From Flavobacterium sp. (GTDB lineage Bacteria; Bacteroidota; Bacteroidia; Flavobacteriales; Flavobacteriaceae): 33,636 bases of DNA. This document shows positions 22,769 through 32,320 of this stretch, in pieces. Location of the stretch: positions 2,015 to 35,650 of the forward strand of contig DNNO01000038.1 of the NCBI GenBank assembly GCA_003497625.1. The letters run 5' to 3'. The notes beneath the pieces are model-generated. The model ran no database searches. It saw only the letters and a program-made list of their open reading frames with translations, and had not been told where the DNA came from. The translations under genes were made by a program, and so were the position numbers. The stretch's first letter is position 1. The number at the start of each line of letters is the position of its first letter.

Positions 22769-23896
22769 TTATTTTATTGCATCGGTAACGTTTATTTTTA
22801 TTCCATCTTTATAAGCCACAATAAATGCTGTTTTGTATCCTTTTTGTTTGGCTTCTTCTAATTTTTGCTTAGCTGCATCATAATTTTTTTCTGATGCGTA
22901 AAAATATTTAAATAAACTACCAGTAGATTCAACCGAAATAGGACTTAATCCTTTAAAATTTGAAGGTGATGTTGCTAATTCTTTTGTACTCGCAGAAATT
23001 TGAATTTTAAATACAATTCCTTTTTCTGTTGCTTTTTCTACTTTCTTAACAATTTCTTCTTTTTTTGGAGTTTCTTTTACAATTGTTTCTTCTTTTTTAT
23101 CAATGATTTTAATGTCTTCTTTTACATTATCATTGTTGGAGGGATTGAAAAATTCATTTTTATAGTCCAATATTGCTCCCGCAATTGCCTCAGCTAATTT
23201 ATTTTGACCATCTTCTGAATTTAAAAATTCTCCTTCTTCTTTATTAGACACAAAACCCATTTCAACTAAAACTCTTGGCATCGTAATTTGACGCAATACT
23301 AAGAAGCCAGCTTGCTTTACACCTCTGTTTTTGTTGTCGGTTTTTTTTGTAAAAAATTCCTGAACCCTTCCTGCTAATTCAATACTTTGATCTAAATGTT
23401 CTTCTTGAAGAATCGAAATTCCGATAACCGATTCGGGCGAATTTGGGTCAAAACCATCATATTTAATTTTATAATCGGTTTCCAAAGTAACAACCTCATT
23501 TTCATTTTTTGCCACCTCTAAGTTGGAAGCATTTCGGGTAATACCCATTACATAAGTTTCATTTCCAGATGCAGCTTGGTTTTTATTCGCATTACAATGC
23601 ATGGAAACAAAAATACTTCCTTTCGATTTGTTGGCTATATTAGCACGCTGTTGTAACTCGATAAAAACATCTGATTTACGTGTATACACCACATCAATTT
23701 GTGGATCTTTTTCTAAAATAGCTCCTACACGAAGTGTTGTTTGCAATGCAATATTTTTTTCAATGTTACCATGATACACCGCTCCATAATCTTTTCCACC
23801 ATGGCCAGCATCTAAAACTACTTTAAATTTTTGACCTTGACTATATCCTGATAAAAAATGCATTGCAATGGCTACAAATACAATTCTCTTAAACAT
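22769..23896 (-). CDS. N-acetylmuramoyl-L-alanine amidase (Amidase_3), downstream copy
   Basis: A 375-residue protein with a signal peptide (about 1-20). The Amidase_3 domain (about 24-246) has the zinc ligands His32 (LDAGHGG), Glu46 and His100 (SMHCNA) and the catalytic Glu212 (VLVEMGF). A charged KKEE-rich linker follows (about 257-292), then a C-terminal SPOR-like domain (about 295-365; FKIQISASTKEL, FKYFYASEKNYDAAKQKLEEAK). It cleaves the peptide from MurNAc in periplasmic peptidoglycan, and the SPOR-like part may bind denuded glycan at septa. It follows a paralogue with the same layout by 12 bp. Confidence 0.93.
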   Translation of the reverse strand: MFKRIVFVAIAMHFLSGYSQGQKFKVVLDAGHGGKDYGAVYHGNIEKNIALQTTLRVGAILEKDPQIDVVYTRKSDVFIELQQRANIANKSKGSIFVSMHCNANKNQAASGNETYVMGITRNASNLEVAKNENEVVTLETDYKIKYDGFDPNSPESVIGISILQEEHLDQSIELAGRVQEFFTKKTDNKNRGVKQAGFLVLRQITMPRVLVEMGFVSNKEEGEFLNSEDGQNKLAEAIAGAILDYKNEFFNPSNNDNVKEDIKIIDKKEETIVKETPKKEEIVKKVEKATEKGIVFKIQISASTKELATSPSNFKGLSPISVESTGSLFKYFYASEKNYDAAKQKLEEAKQKGYKTAFIVAYKDGIKINVTDAIK

Positions 23897-23908
23897 ACGC
23901 TTTCCTTT

Positions 23909-25003
23909 TTAGTTTGTAAATGTTACTATATAAGCCGAAGTATATCCTTTTTTCTTTGCTTCCTCTAATTTTTTCTTACAAGCAACTAAATCAGTTTCTT
24001 CTCCGTAAAAATACTTGTATAACTTTTTGTCTTTTTCAACAGATATTTGCTTTAAACCCTTAAAATTTGAAGGTTTTGTATCCAGTTTTTTTGTTCCTGC
24101 TGAAATTTGAACTTTATAATACGTCTTGTTTGATTTTTCTTTATTTGAATTATCCGAATTATTATTTTCAGAATTTGAATCTGCTTTTGTAGGCGTTGAA
24201 TTTTCAACCGTTTCTCTTTCAGCAACTACTCCATTAAAGTAATTGTTTTTATAGGATACAATAGCATTTGAAATCGATTCCGACATTTCTTCTTTTCCTT
24301 TTTCCGAACTTAAATATTTTCCTTCTTCAGGATGAGTTACAAAACCTAATTCAATTAAAACTCCTGGCATAACGGTAGCATCTAAAACCCAAATTGGCTG
24401 TTGCTTTACCCCTCTTGAATATCGTTTATTGTTTGAAATAAAATTATTTTCAATTTCAGATGCCAAACTAATACTTTGATCTAAAAACTCTTCTTGTAAA
24501 ATTTTTAAACCCAATAAAGTTTCCGGATTATTTGGGTCAAAGCCTTTATACTTTTCATTATAATCTTTCTCTAAAAAGATAACGCCATTCTCTTTTTTTG
24601 CAATATCTAAATTCGTGTCAGTGCGAGACATTCCCATTACAAAAGTTTCTGTTCCTTTTGCTGAGGTACTTTTAACTCCATTGCAATGAACCGAAATAAA
24701 TAAATTGGCTTTTGCTTTATTTGCTATGTTAGCGCGTTCTCTTAAACCAATAAAAACATCTGTTTTACGAGTGTAAATTACTTCAATGTTTTTATTTTTT
24801 TCTAAAATTTTACCAATTTTAAGCACCACATCTAAAACCACATCCTTCTCTTTTATTCCGTTTTTTACCGCTCCAGGATCCTTTCCTCCATGACCAGCAT
24901 CTAAAACCACTTTAAATTTAGTAGTGTTTTGACTAAATCCAAAGGTAAAAGTGAAAAATAAAACCAATAAAGACAGGTATTTAGTGTTTTTTTTAGATGG
25001 CAT
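23909..25003 (-). CDS. N-acetylmuramoyl-L-alanine amidase (Amidase_3), upstream copy
   Basis: A 364-residue paralogue of the next gene. After a signal peptide (about 1-25) the Amidase_3 domain has His38 (LDAGHGG), Glu52, His106 (SVHCNG) and catalytic Glu218 (VLIELGF), all intact. A Ser/Asn-rich linker (about 262-290) leads to the SPOR-like C-terminus (YYKVQISAGTKKLDTKPSNFKGL, YKYFYGEETDLVACKKKLEEAKKKGYTSAYIV). The two copies share layout and many exact phrases, so they arose by tandem duplication, but their linkers have diverged. It is the first gene of the minus-strand run and is divergent from the LptD-like gene, sharing a 70-bp intergenic region. Confidence 0.93.
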   Translation of the reverse strand: MPSKKNTKYLSLLVLFFTFTFGFSQNTTKFKVVLDAGHGGKDPGAVKNGIKEKDVVLDVVLKIGKILEKNKNIEVIYTRKTDVFIGLRERANIANKAKANLFISVHCNGVKSTSAKGTETFVMGMSRTDTNLDIAKKENGVIFLEKDYNEKYKGFDPNNPETLLGLKILQEEFLDQSISLASEIENNFISNNKRYSRGVKQQPIWVLDATVMPGVLIELGFVTHPEEGKYLSSEKGKEEMSESISNAIVSYKNNYFNGVVAERETVENSTPTKADSNSENNNSDNSNKEKSNKTYYKVQISAGTKKLDTKPSNFKGLKQISVEKDKKLYKYFYGEETDLVACKKKLEEAKKKGYTSAYIVTFTN

Positions 25004-25046
25004 AAAACAATTGATAAGTTTATAAGTTATAATTTTATTAAAACAT

Positions 25047-25054
25047 TATTTTTG
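25047..25054 (+). promoter_or_regulatory. candidate -7 element for the LptD-like gene
   Basis: TATTTTTG matches TAnnTTTG exactly and lies 19 bp before the TTG start at 25074. No good -33 box is visible. Confidence 0.4.
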
Positions 25055-25073
25055 CAAAAAAATATATGTAAGT

Positions 25074-27782
25074 TTGACACTTCAAAAAGTGAGCCAATTT
25101 TTTACAAAAATACTATTAAAAGCATTGCATACAAAGTTATTTCATATCGTTTTTTCAGTAATTTTTCTAACATTAGGAACCACCTCTATTTTTTCTCAAG
25201 AAAATCCAATTCCAGGTACCATTACTTTAACGAAGTCTGACCTTGAAAAAGTAAAAGATTCTACAGCTACTTCAACTGACACCACAAAAAAGAAAAAACC
25301 TTTTTTAGATGGCGTAGTAAATATGAAGGCTAAAGAATATGAAAAACTTGACCAAAAGAAAAAAACGGTTACACTTCATGATGAAGCCGAAATTTACTAT
25401 ACCGATTTTGAACTTAAAGCTGGTAGAATTGTTTTAGATTACGAAAAAAACTTAGTTTATGCTGGACGCTTAAAAGATTCAGCAGGAAATTATATTCAAC
25501 GTCCTATATTTAAACAAGGAGATAACGTTGTTGAACCAGATTCAATTATTTTTCATACCAAATCGAAAAGAGCTAAAGTTTGGAATTCGAGAACAACACA
25601 AGGAGAACTCTTTATAAAAGCTGAAATTTCTAAAAAAGAAAATGATTCCGTTTATTTTATGAAGAATGCTCGCATGACTACTTCGAAAAATATTGATGAT
25701 CCTGAATATTATTTTTTGGTTAAAAGAGTAAAGTTTGTACCTAAGAAAAAAGTAGTAATCAGTTCTACTCAAATGTACATTGCGGATGTTCCTACTCCTA
25801 TTTGGTTACCGTTTGGTTATTTTCCAATGACCGAAAAAAGCACATCTGGTTTTATAATGCCTACTCCTGGACAAAATAATCAACAAGGATACTTTTTACA
25901 AAACGGTGGTTACTATTTTGCACTAAGTGATTATTATGATTTAGCTGTTTTAGGAGATTACTATACAAATGGAAGTTATGGCTTAAGAGCCGAGACTAGC
26001 TATGGAAAACGCTATAAGTTTAATGGACGCGCTAATGTACGTTTTGAAAATAATATTCAAAGTGAAAAAGGTTTTCCTGATTATCAAAAATCAAGACAAT
26101 ATAACATTCAATGGTCACATAGTCAAGACTCTAAAGCTTCACCTAATTCTAGATTTTCGGCTTCGGTGAATTTAGGAAGTAGTCAATACTTTAGACAATC
26201 GGTAAATTTGAACAATATTGGTTCAACAGTAAATAACAACTTAAGCTCTTCTGTTTCTTATTCAAAAACCTTTCAAACAGTTCCTCAAGTAAACATGTCT
26301 TTGTCTACAACGCATTCTCAAAATACAAATACACAACAAATCGATATGACACTTCCTACATTTCAGGCAAGTGTAGATCGTATTTTCCCCTTTGCTTCTG
26401 GAGATGGTGTTAAAAAAGGCATCATTAAAAACATCAGTTTACAATATAATATTAGAGGAGAAAACAGAATTCGTACAACTGATTCTTTATTTTTTAAACC
26501 TCAAATGTTTAGAGATGCGCGAACTGGATTTCAACACTCTATCCCTATTAGTACTAATTTTAAAGTTTTTAAACACTTTAGTATTACAGCTAGTGCCAAT
26601 TATAATGAAGTTTGGACATTAAATACTATTGAAAAATTTTATAGTGCTACCGAAAACAAAGTAGTAACATTAGATCAAAAAGGATTTGAATCTTTTCGTA
26701 CATACAATTTCAATGCAGGTATTGGAACAACACTTTACGGAACTTTTAATTTTGGGGAAGATAAAAAGATTGAAGCTATTCGCCATGTAGTTCGACCAAA
26801 TATTTCCTATGGTTATACGCCAAGTTTTGATCAATACTTTGAAAGATATGCTTTAGATGCAACTGGAATAAATTTTGCTGATTATACAAAATTTGATAAT
26901 GGCCTTTTTGGTTCGCCTTCAAACAGTATTTCCAACGCATTAAATTTATCTGTAAGTAATACTTTTGAAGCTAAAGTAAAAGACAAAGAGAGTAAGAAAG
27001 GCGAAACAAAAAAAGTAATGCTCCTAAACAATTTGAACTTTTCTACTCGTTACGACTTTACAGCCGATTCTTTAAAATTAAAAGAAATTTCGGTTAGTGG
27101 TGGAACACAATTGTTCAAACAAAAAATGAGTATCAATTTTGCCGCTATTCTTGATCCGTATGCGATTGATAATTCAGGGAAAAGAATTGAAAAATTCAAC
27201 ATTGATAATGGTGGAAGTTTACTAAGATTGCCTCGCGCCAATTTAACTTTAAACTATAGTTTTTCAAGTTCAAGCAGTGATAATAAAAGTAAAACTTCCG
27301 AACAAAACGTTCAAAATGGGGGTCGAGAAGACGATTTATTTGGTGTAGGAGCCGATTTAAGCGATAATCGTCAAAGCTTATTTGGGAAAGATAAAGAAGA
27401 GAATGATGGTAAAAAAGACTCTAATTCAGAATGGTACAATACTAAATTACCTTGGGATTTAAGAATTGCTTACTCTATGAATTATAACAATACAAACAGA
27501 CAAGACGAAATTGCTTCTCACTCTTTAATGGCATCAGGAAATATTGAATTAGCACCAAGATGGAAAGTTGGATTTTCATCAGGATATGATTTTGTGCAAA
27601 AAGGGGTTACGTTTACACAATTGCGTTTTGAGCGCGATTTAGAAAGTTGGAGAATGAGTTTTAACTGGGTACCATTTGGACAAAACACCTATTGGGGCTT
27701 TTTCATAGGAATTTCATCTTCTATATTAAGTGATATTAAATACGACAAACGCCAATTACCAGACCGCGTTTTCAGACAATAA
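25074..27782 (+). CDS. lptD: LptD-like outer-membrane LPS assembly protein
   Basis: A 902-residue protein. It has a signal anchor (...FSVIFLTLGTTSIFSQ), then an OstA/LptA-like jelly-roll region (about 80-250): VNMKAKEYEKLDQKKKTVTL, DFELKAGRIVLDYEKNLVYA, VKFVPKKKVVISSTQMYIADVPTPIWLPFGYFPM. From about 265 to the end it is a large LptD barrel with GFIMPTPG and many amphipathic strands, ending LPDRVFRQ. LptD inserts lipopolysaccharide into the outer leaflet. No ATG is in frame before residue 83. Candidate starts are TTG 25074 or TTG 25125; the latter gives MHTKLFHIVF and a compact signal peptide. It is followed by ridA after 13 bp. Confidence 0.9.
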   Translation: MTLQKVSQFFTKILLKALHTKLFHIVFSVIFLTLGTTSIFSQENPIPGTITLTKSDLEKVKDSTATSTDTTKKKKPFLDGVVNMKAKEYEKLDQKKKTVTLHDEAEIYYTDFELKAGRIVLDYEKNLVYAGRLKDSAGNYIQRPIFKQGDNVVEPDSIIFHTKSKRAKVWNSRTTQGELFIKAEISKKENDSVYFMKNARMTTSKNIDDPEYYFLVKRVKFVPKKKVVISSTQMYIADVPTPIWLPFGYFPMTEKSTSGFIMPTPGQNNQQGYFLQNGGYYFALSDYYDLAVLGDYYTNGSYGLRAETSYGKRYKFNGRANVRFENNIQSEKGFPDYQKSRQYNIQWSHSQDSKASPNSRFSASVNLGSSQYFRQSVNLNNIGSTVNNNLSSSVSYSKTFQTVPQVNMSLSTTHSQNTNTQQIDMTLPTFQASVDRIFPFASGDGVKKGIIKNISLQYNIRGENRIRTTDSLFFKPQMFRDARTGFQHSIPISTNFKVFKHFSITASANYNEVWTLNTIEKFYSATENKVVTLDQKGFESFRTYNFNAGIGTTLYGTFNFGEDKKIEAIRHVVRPNISYGYTPSFDQYFERYALDATGINFADYTKFDNGLFGSPSNSISNALNLSVSNTFEAKVKDKESKKGETKKVMLLNNLNFSTRYDFTADSLKLKEISVSGGTQLFKQKMSINFAAILDPYAIDNSGKRIEKFNIDNGGSLLRLPRANLTLNYSFSSSSSDNKSKTSEQNVQNGGREDDLFGVGADLSDNRQSLFGKDKEENDGKKDSNSEWYNTKLPWDLRIAYSMNYNNTNRQDEIASHSLMASGNIELAPRWKVGFSSGYDFVQKGVTFTQLRFERDLESWRMSFNWVPFGQNTYWGFFIGISSSILSDIKYDKRQLPDRVFRQ

Positions 27783-27795
27783 TAAAACATACAAC

Positions 27796-28176
27796 ATGAA
27801 AAAAATTATTTACACGGATAAAGCACCTGCTCCTATTGGCCCTTATAACCAAGCCGTTTTAGTTGGCAACACATTATACACTTCTGGGCAAATTGCGTTA
27901 AACCCAGCTACTATGGAGTTGGTTTTAGACGATATAGAAACTGAAACCAAACAAGTAATGGAAAACATGAAAGCCGTTTTAGCTGCTGCCGATATGACGT
28001 TTGAAAACGTAATTAAAACCACCATTTTTATTATGAATATGGGCGATTTTGCTAGAATTAACACTGTTTACGGTAGCTACTTTGACGAAGCCACAGCGCC
28101 AGCAAGAGAAACCGTACAAGTAGCTTGTTTGCCAAAAAATGTAAATATTGAAATCTCAATGATAGCGGTGAAATAA
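27796..28176 (+). CDS. ridA: RidA family enamine/imine deaminase
   Basis: A 126-residue protein starting MKKIIYTDKAPAPIGPYNQA, normal for RidA. The active-site Tyr17 and Arg104 (APARETVQVACLPK) are present. RidA hydrolyses reactive 2-aminoacrylate and related enamines from PLP enzymes such as threonine/serine dehydratase. I chose the ATG at 27796 because the open frame upstream lies inside the lptD coding end and adds a non-family sequence. It is likely co-transcribed with the LptD-like gene and ends at a strong terminator. Confidence 0.95.
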   Translation: MKKIIYTDKAPAPIGPYNQAVLVGNTLYTSGQIALNPATMELVLDDIETETKQVMENMKAVLAAADMTFENVIKTTIFIMNMGDFARINTVYGSYFDEATAPARETVQVACLPKNVNIEISMIAVK

Positions 28177-28197
28177 ACTTCTACACTTTATAATTTG

Positions 28198-28230
28198 AAA
28201 TCCTCACCTTTTTTTGTGAGGATTTTTTTT
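28198..28230 (+). terminator. terminator after ridA
   Basis: AAATCCTCAC (28198-28207), loop CTTTTTTT, then GTGAGGATTT (28216-28225) and T to 28230. It lies 21 bp after the ridA stop codon. Confidence 0.9.
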
Positions 28231-28363
28231 CAGAATAAATTCTATGATGCAACTATTTTTTTATATTTTTGATAAAACTACTTTATAACGCTAATCTAGC
28301 AAATTTGGGCAATAGACGAAAGTTTTTTGCGTACATATACAAGTTAAATTTTAGAACAACGCT

Positions 28364-28795
28364 ATGAAAAGAATAACAATCTTAATTCTATTAACCTGTT
28401 TTTCAGTTTTTGGACAAACCGATCAAATCGATACTATAAAGTTTGATGGAATTTATGAAACTACGTGCCGATACGAAAAAGATGATGCTGAGGGGTATCA
28501 AAGCTTTTTAAGATTTTATTCAAATGGAAAAGTAATAAGTGTGACAACCGATTGTGATGGACCAACAAGCGATCTAAAAGATTGGTTTAATATGGATATG
28601 GAATATCTGAGTGTTGGTAGTTATGAAACTAAAGGAAATAAAATATCATTTTCAACCAAAAGTAAAAATGGAACCGTCAATTATAGTGGGCGAATAACTA
28701 AAAAAGGTTTTATTAAACTCAAATCAAAAAGCTCAATAAATGGATATAAAAGTCAAGAGCACTACCAATTTATTAAAATAACTGGACTGAAATAA
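28364..28795 (+). CDS. small secreted protein, unknown function
   Basis: A 143-residue protein with a signal peptide ending ...SVFGQ (about residue 18). The mature part is beta-rich: FDGIYETTCRYEKDDAEGYQSFLRFYSNGKVISVTTDC, then KGNKISFSTKSKNGTVNYSGRITKKGFIKLKSKS. This looks like a small lipocalin-like or beta-sandwich domain with Cys35 and Cys64 possibly bonded. I do not recognise a family. It stands alone between ridA and the mgsA gene, and its flanks carry short inverted-repeat-like sequences (28289-28299 and 28801-28815), which raises the possibility of an acquired cassette. Confidence 0.7.
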   Translation: MKRITILILLTCFSVFGQTDQIDTIKFDGIYETTCRYEKDDAEGYQSFLRFYSNGKVISVTTDCDGPTSDLKDWFNMDMEYLSVGSYETKGNKISFSTKSKNGTVNYSGRITKKGFIKLKSKSSINGYKSQEHYQFIKITGLK

Positions 28796-28846
28796 AAAAA
28801 CAGATTAGATAGCGCAGAATTACATTCCGTGCCCACAAAATAAAAG

Positions 28847-29218
28847 TTAAACTTCATCCAATCCCAATAACAACAACTGCGCCGTTGCTTCATTAGTCGC
28901 TAAAGGTACGTTATGTACATCGCAAATACGAATTAGCATGTTGATATCCGCTTCGTGGGCATGGCTAGAATTTGGATCTTTAAAGAATAAAACCATTTTT
29001 GTTTTTCCTTCTGCTACACGCGCTGCAATTTGAGCATCGCCACCTAATGGCCCTGAAAGCATTTTCTTTACTTTAAAACCAGCTACTTCTGCCCTTCCGC
29101 CTGTGGTTCCAGTTGCAATGATTTTTATTTTTTCTTTGGATAAAATGGTTTTGTTCTTGTTTAAAAACTGAACCATATCGGCTTTTTTTCCGTCGTGTGC
29201 TATAATGGCTATTTCCAT
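28847..29218 (-). CDS. mgsA: methylglyoxal synthase
   Basis: A 123-residue protein starting MEIAIIAHDGKK. Catalytic and phosphate-site positions of the family are present: His8-Asp9, TGTTGG (36-41), GPLGGD (Asp61), FKDP (Asp81), His88 and Asp91. It converts dihydroxyacetone phosphate to methylglyoxal and phosphate. I chose the ATG at 29218; the frame continues upstream to 29260, but that extension is not family-like and lies over the promoter. It is separated from the sugar kinase upstream by a terminator and its own -7 box (29236-29243), so it is a separate unit. Confidence 0.93.
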   Translation of the reverse strand: MEIAIIAHDGKKADMVQFLNKNKTILSKEKIKIIATGTTGGRAEVAGFKVKKMLSGPLGGDAQIAARVAEGKTKMVLFFKDPNSSHAHEADINMLIRICDVHNVPLATNEATAQLLLLGLDEV

Positions 29219-29235
29219 ATTCTTTAATTTCCTTA

Positions 29236-29243
29236 CAAATATA
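29236..29243 (-). promoter_or_regulatory. candidate -7 element for mgsA
   Basis: On the minus strand this reads TATATTTG, 17 bp upstream of the mgsA start and directly behind the T-tract of the sugar kinase terminator. A TTTG at 29261-29258 is only 14 bp away, closer than usual. Confidence 0.45.
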
Positions 29244-29245
29244 AA

Positions 29246-29286
29246 AAGAAAAAATCCCAAATCAGTTTGTAACGATTTGAGATTTT
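29246..29286 (-). terminator. terminator of the BadF-type kinase gene
   Basis: On the minus strand, stem AAAATCTCAAATC with GATTTGGGATTTT (29286-29274 and 29263-29251, one G-U pair) is followed by TTTTTTC. The G-U pair exists only in the minus transcript, which fits a terminator of the minus-strand gene at 29308. Confidence 0.8.
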
Positions 29287-29307
29287 ATTCACTTTGTATT
29301 ATTTTTA

Positions 29308-30159
29308 TTATTTATTTAAAATGTGATAGTCTATTAAACCATCTATTGGACGACGTAACACGTTTCCTATCGTAATTCCTCTCTTTTGTAATACTTCTGT
29401 TAATTCGTCTTTCAAATAAAAAGCAATCGAACCTATAAAATGTACGGGAACTTCTTTACAATTTTCGAACTGTTCTACGTAGTTTTCTACGAAACATTCC
29501 ATTTCTTCTTGAATGAATTTTTGGCAAAATTCGGTGTCTTTGTGTTTGATTAAGAATTTTGCAAATGTTGCTAAATACGCATTTGGATTTGGTTCTTTGT
29601 ATAAGTTTTGCTTGATATAATCGGCATCAACGTTGTATTCTTCTTCAAATTCTTGCGCTAACTCTTTTGGCATTTTATTAAAATAATACCCACGAATTAA
29701 ATGACGTCCAAAACGATTTCCAGAACAATCATCCATTGCAATATAACCAAGAGATTGTACTTTTTGATGCAATACTTTTCCATCAAAATAAGAACAATTC
29801 GAACCTGTTCCTAAGATACAAACAATGGCTTTTTCGTCTTTTGGCGTTGTAGCATAAACCGCAGCATACGTATCTTCATGAACCACTACATTAGCATTTG
29901 TAAAATATTCTTGAAAAACTAATGTTAGAAAGTCTTTCATTCTATCGGTTCCGCAACCTGCTCCGTAGAAGAACAAGTGAGTGGCTTTATCTTTGTTGTG
30001 CGAAATATCAAATTTATCGTCTAAACGATTGATAATTTCTTCTTTGTTTAATACTTCAGGGTTTAATCCTAAAGTTTGAGTAGTGAATAATACTTTTCCG
30101 TTATCATCAATAGCAATCCAATCGGCTTTAGTAGAACCACTGTCAACTAATAATTTCAT
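29308..30159 (-). CDS. BadF/BadG-type N-acetylglucosamine kinase-like ATPase
   Basis: A 283-residue protein of the ASKHA fold. Phosphate 1 motif: LLVDSGSTKADWIAID (3-18). Other motifs are FYGAGCG (about 64-70), AIVCILGTGSNCSYFDG (ATP-binding) and GYIAMDDCSGNRFGRHLIRGYY. This is the sugar-kinase branch of the BadF/BadG/BcrA/BcrD family, which in Bacteroidota and mammals phosphorylates N-acetylglucosamine. Phosphorylating GlcNAc or MurNAc from peptidoglycan turnover would link it to the GH3 fusion at 14221-17139. The gene lies between gapA and mgsA, with a terminator on each side, so it is probably transcribed alone. Confidence 0.85.
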   Translation of the reverse strand: MKLLVDSGSTKADWIAIDDNGKVLFTTQTLGLNPEVLNKEEIINRLDDKFDISHNKDKATHLFFYGAGCGTDRMKDFLTLVFQEYFTNANVVVHEDTYAAVYATTPKDEKAIVCILGTGSNCSYFDGKVLHQKVQSLGYIAMDDCSGNRFGRHLIRGYYFNKMPKELAQEFEEEYNVDADYIKQNLYKEPNPNAYLATFAKFLIKHKDTEFCQKFIQEEMECFVENYVEQFENCKEVPVHFIGSIAFYLKDELTEVLQKRGITIGNVLRRPIDGLIDYHILNK

Positions 30160-30186
30160 TTGGTTGGTGTTAGTTTAGTTTTGGGA

Positions 30187-30224
30187 ATAAAAAATCCCGC
30201 ACACAAATGTAACGGGATTTTTTT
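30187..30224. terminator. terminator of gapA (bidirectional in form)
   Basis: AAAAAATCCCG (30189-30199) pairs with CGGGATTTTTT (30213-30223) around a 13-nt loop. On the minus strand it lies 11 bp after the gapA stop and ends in a T-tract. The loop holds the kinase gene's -7 candidate. Confidence 0.85.
30204..30211 (-). promoter_or_regulatory. candidate -7 element for the BadF-type kinase, inside a terminator loop
   Basis: On the minus strand this reads TACATTTG, an exact TAnnTTTG match, 44 bp upstream of the kinase start. It is located in the loop of the gapA terminator hairpin. No -33 TTG is evident. Confidence 0.45.
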
Positions 30225-30233
30225 AAAGAAATA

Positions 30234-31259
<1,026 letters not shown>

Positions 31260-31271
31260 TTACTATTTTTA

Positions 31272-32258
31272 TTATGATGATACGATATCGGATACTTTTA
31301 CCAATTCCATATCTATTTCACTTTGTCCTTTAATGGCTTGTTCTAGTGGTGTTAAGGTTACTTTATCTTGATACAAACCCACCATGAAATTTGATTTTCC
31401 TTCTAATAAAGTTTCAACTGCTTTAACTCCTAATCTAGAAGCTAAAACTCTATCAAAACAAGATGGAGAACCACCACGTTGCATGTGTCCTAAAACCGAA
31501 ACTCGAACGTCATATTCTGGCATGTTTTCTTCGATGTAATCTTTTAGTTCAAAAACATTTTTACCAATTTTATCTCCTTCAGAAACAACAACAATACTAG
31601 AAGTTTTTCCTGAATCCTTACTTCTTTTTAATGATTCCACTAAACGTTCTAAACCAAAATCTTCTTCTGGAATTAATATTTCTTCCGCTCCTGCTCCAAT
31701 TCCAGCATTTAATGCGATATGACCCGCATCTCTACCCATTACTTCTACGAAGAATAATCGGTTGTGTGAATTTGCGGTATCTCTAATTTTATCGATAGCA
31801 TCAATTACGGTATTCAAAGCCGTATCATATCCTAATGTATGACTTGTTCCAAAAATATCGTTATCAATAGTTCCTGGAATTCCGATTACAGGAAATTTAT
31901 ATTCTTCATTAAAAATTTCGGCACCTGTAAAAGAACCATCTCCACCAATTACAACAAATGAATCAATTCCTGCTGCAACTAAATTGTCGTACGCTTTTTT
32001 TCTTCCTTCTGCGGTACGAAAATCTGCCGAACGTGCCGATTTTAAAATGGTTCCACCTTTATTAATAATGTTTTTCACATCACGAGGTCCCATTTCTTTA
32101 AAATCTCCTTCAATCATTCCTTGGTATCCTCTGTAAATACCAACACATTCTACATTATAATAAGCACAAGCTCTAACTACTGCACGTATGGCAGCATTCA
32201 TTCCTGGAGAATCACCTCCAGAAGTTAAAACACCTACTCTTTTAATCTTTGTTGACAT
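31272..32258 (-). CDS. pfkA: ATP-dependent 6-phosphofructokinase
   Basis: A 328-residue protein, the length of bacterial PfkA. Motifs: GVLTSGGDSPGMNAAIRA (9-26), GGDGS (105-109; the Gly after the Asp marks ATP rather than pyrophosphate dependence) and GIPGTIDND (126-134), which carries the catalytic Asp132. VEVMGRDAGHIAL and VLGHMQRGGSPSCFDR complete the sugar-phosphate site. It commits fructose 6-phosphate to glycolysis. It is the first gene of the pfkA-gapA pair and has a good promoter at 32291-32320. Confidence 0.97.
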   Translation of the reverse strand: MSTKIKRVGVLTSGGDSPGMNAAIRAVVRACAYYNVECVGIYRGYQGMIEGDFKEMGPRDVKNIINKGGTILKSARSADFRTAEGRKKAYDNLVAAGIDSFVVIGGDGSFTGAEIFNEEYKFPVIGIPGTIDNDIFGTSHTLGYDTALNTVIDAIDKIRDTANSHNRLFFVEVMGRDAGHIALNAGIGAGAEEILIPEEDFGLERLVESLKRSKDSGKTSSIVVVSEGDKIGKNVFELKDYIEENMPEYDVRVSVLGHMQRGGSPSCFDRVLASRLGVKAVETLLEGKSNFMVGLYQDKVTLTPLEQAIKGQSEIDMELVKVSDIVSS

Positions 32259-32290
32259 ATATTTTGATTGTTTATGTAAAGTTATAAAAC

Positions 32291-32320
32291 GAAAAATAAA
32301 AAAACAGTGATTCTTGCAAA
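32291..32320 (-). promoter_or_regulatory. promoter of pfkA-gapA
   Basis: On the minus strand: TTTG (32320-32317), an 18-bp spacer, then TATTTTTC (32298-32291), 7 of 8 matches to TAnnTTTG, about 32 bp upstream of the pfkA start. Confidence 0.5.

Noticed and set aside
22769..25003. Tandem amidases as a frameshifted single gene
   Set aside because: Each copy has its own signal peptide, complete zinc ligands, catalytic Glu, SPOR-like end and stop codon.
27730..27795. Longer RidA start inside the LptD-like coding region
   Set aside because: The extension overlaps the upstream gene and is not family-like; the ATG at 27796 gives the standard RidA N-terminus.
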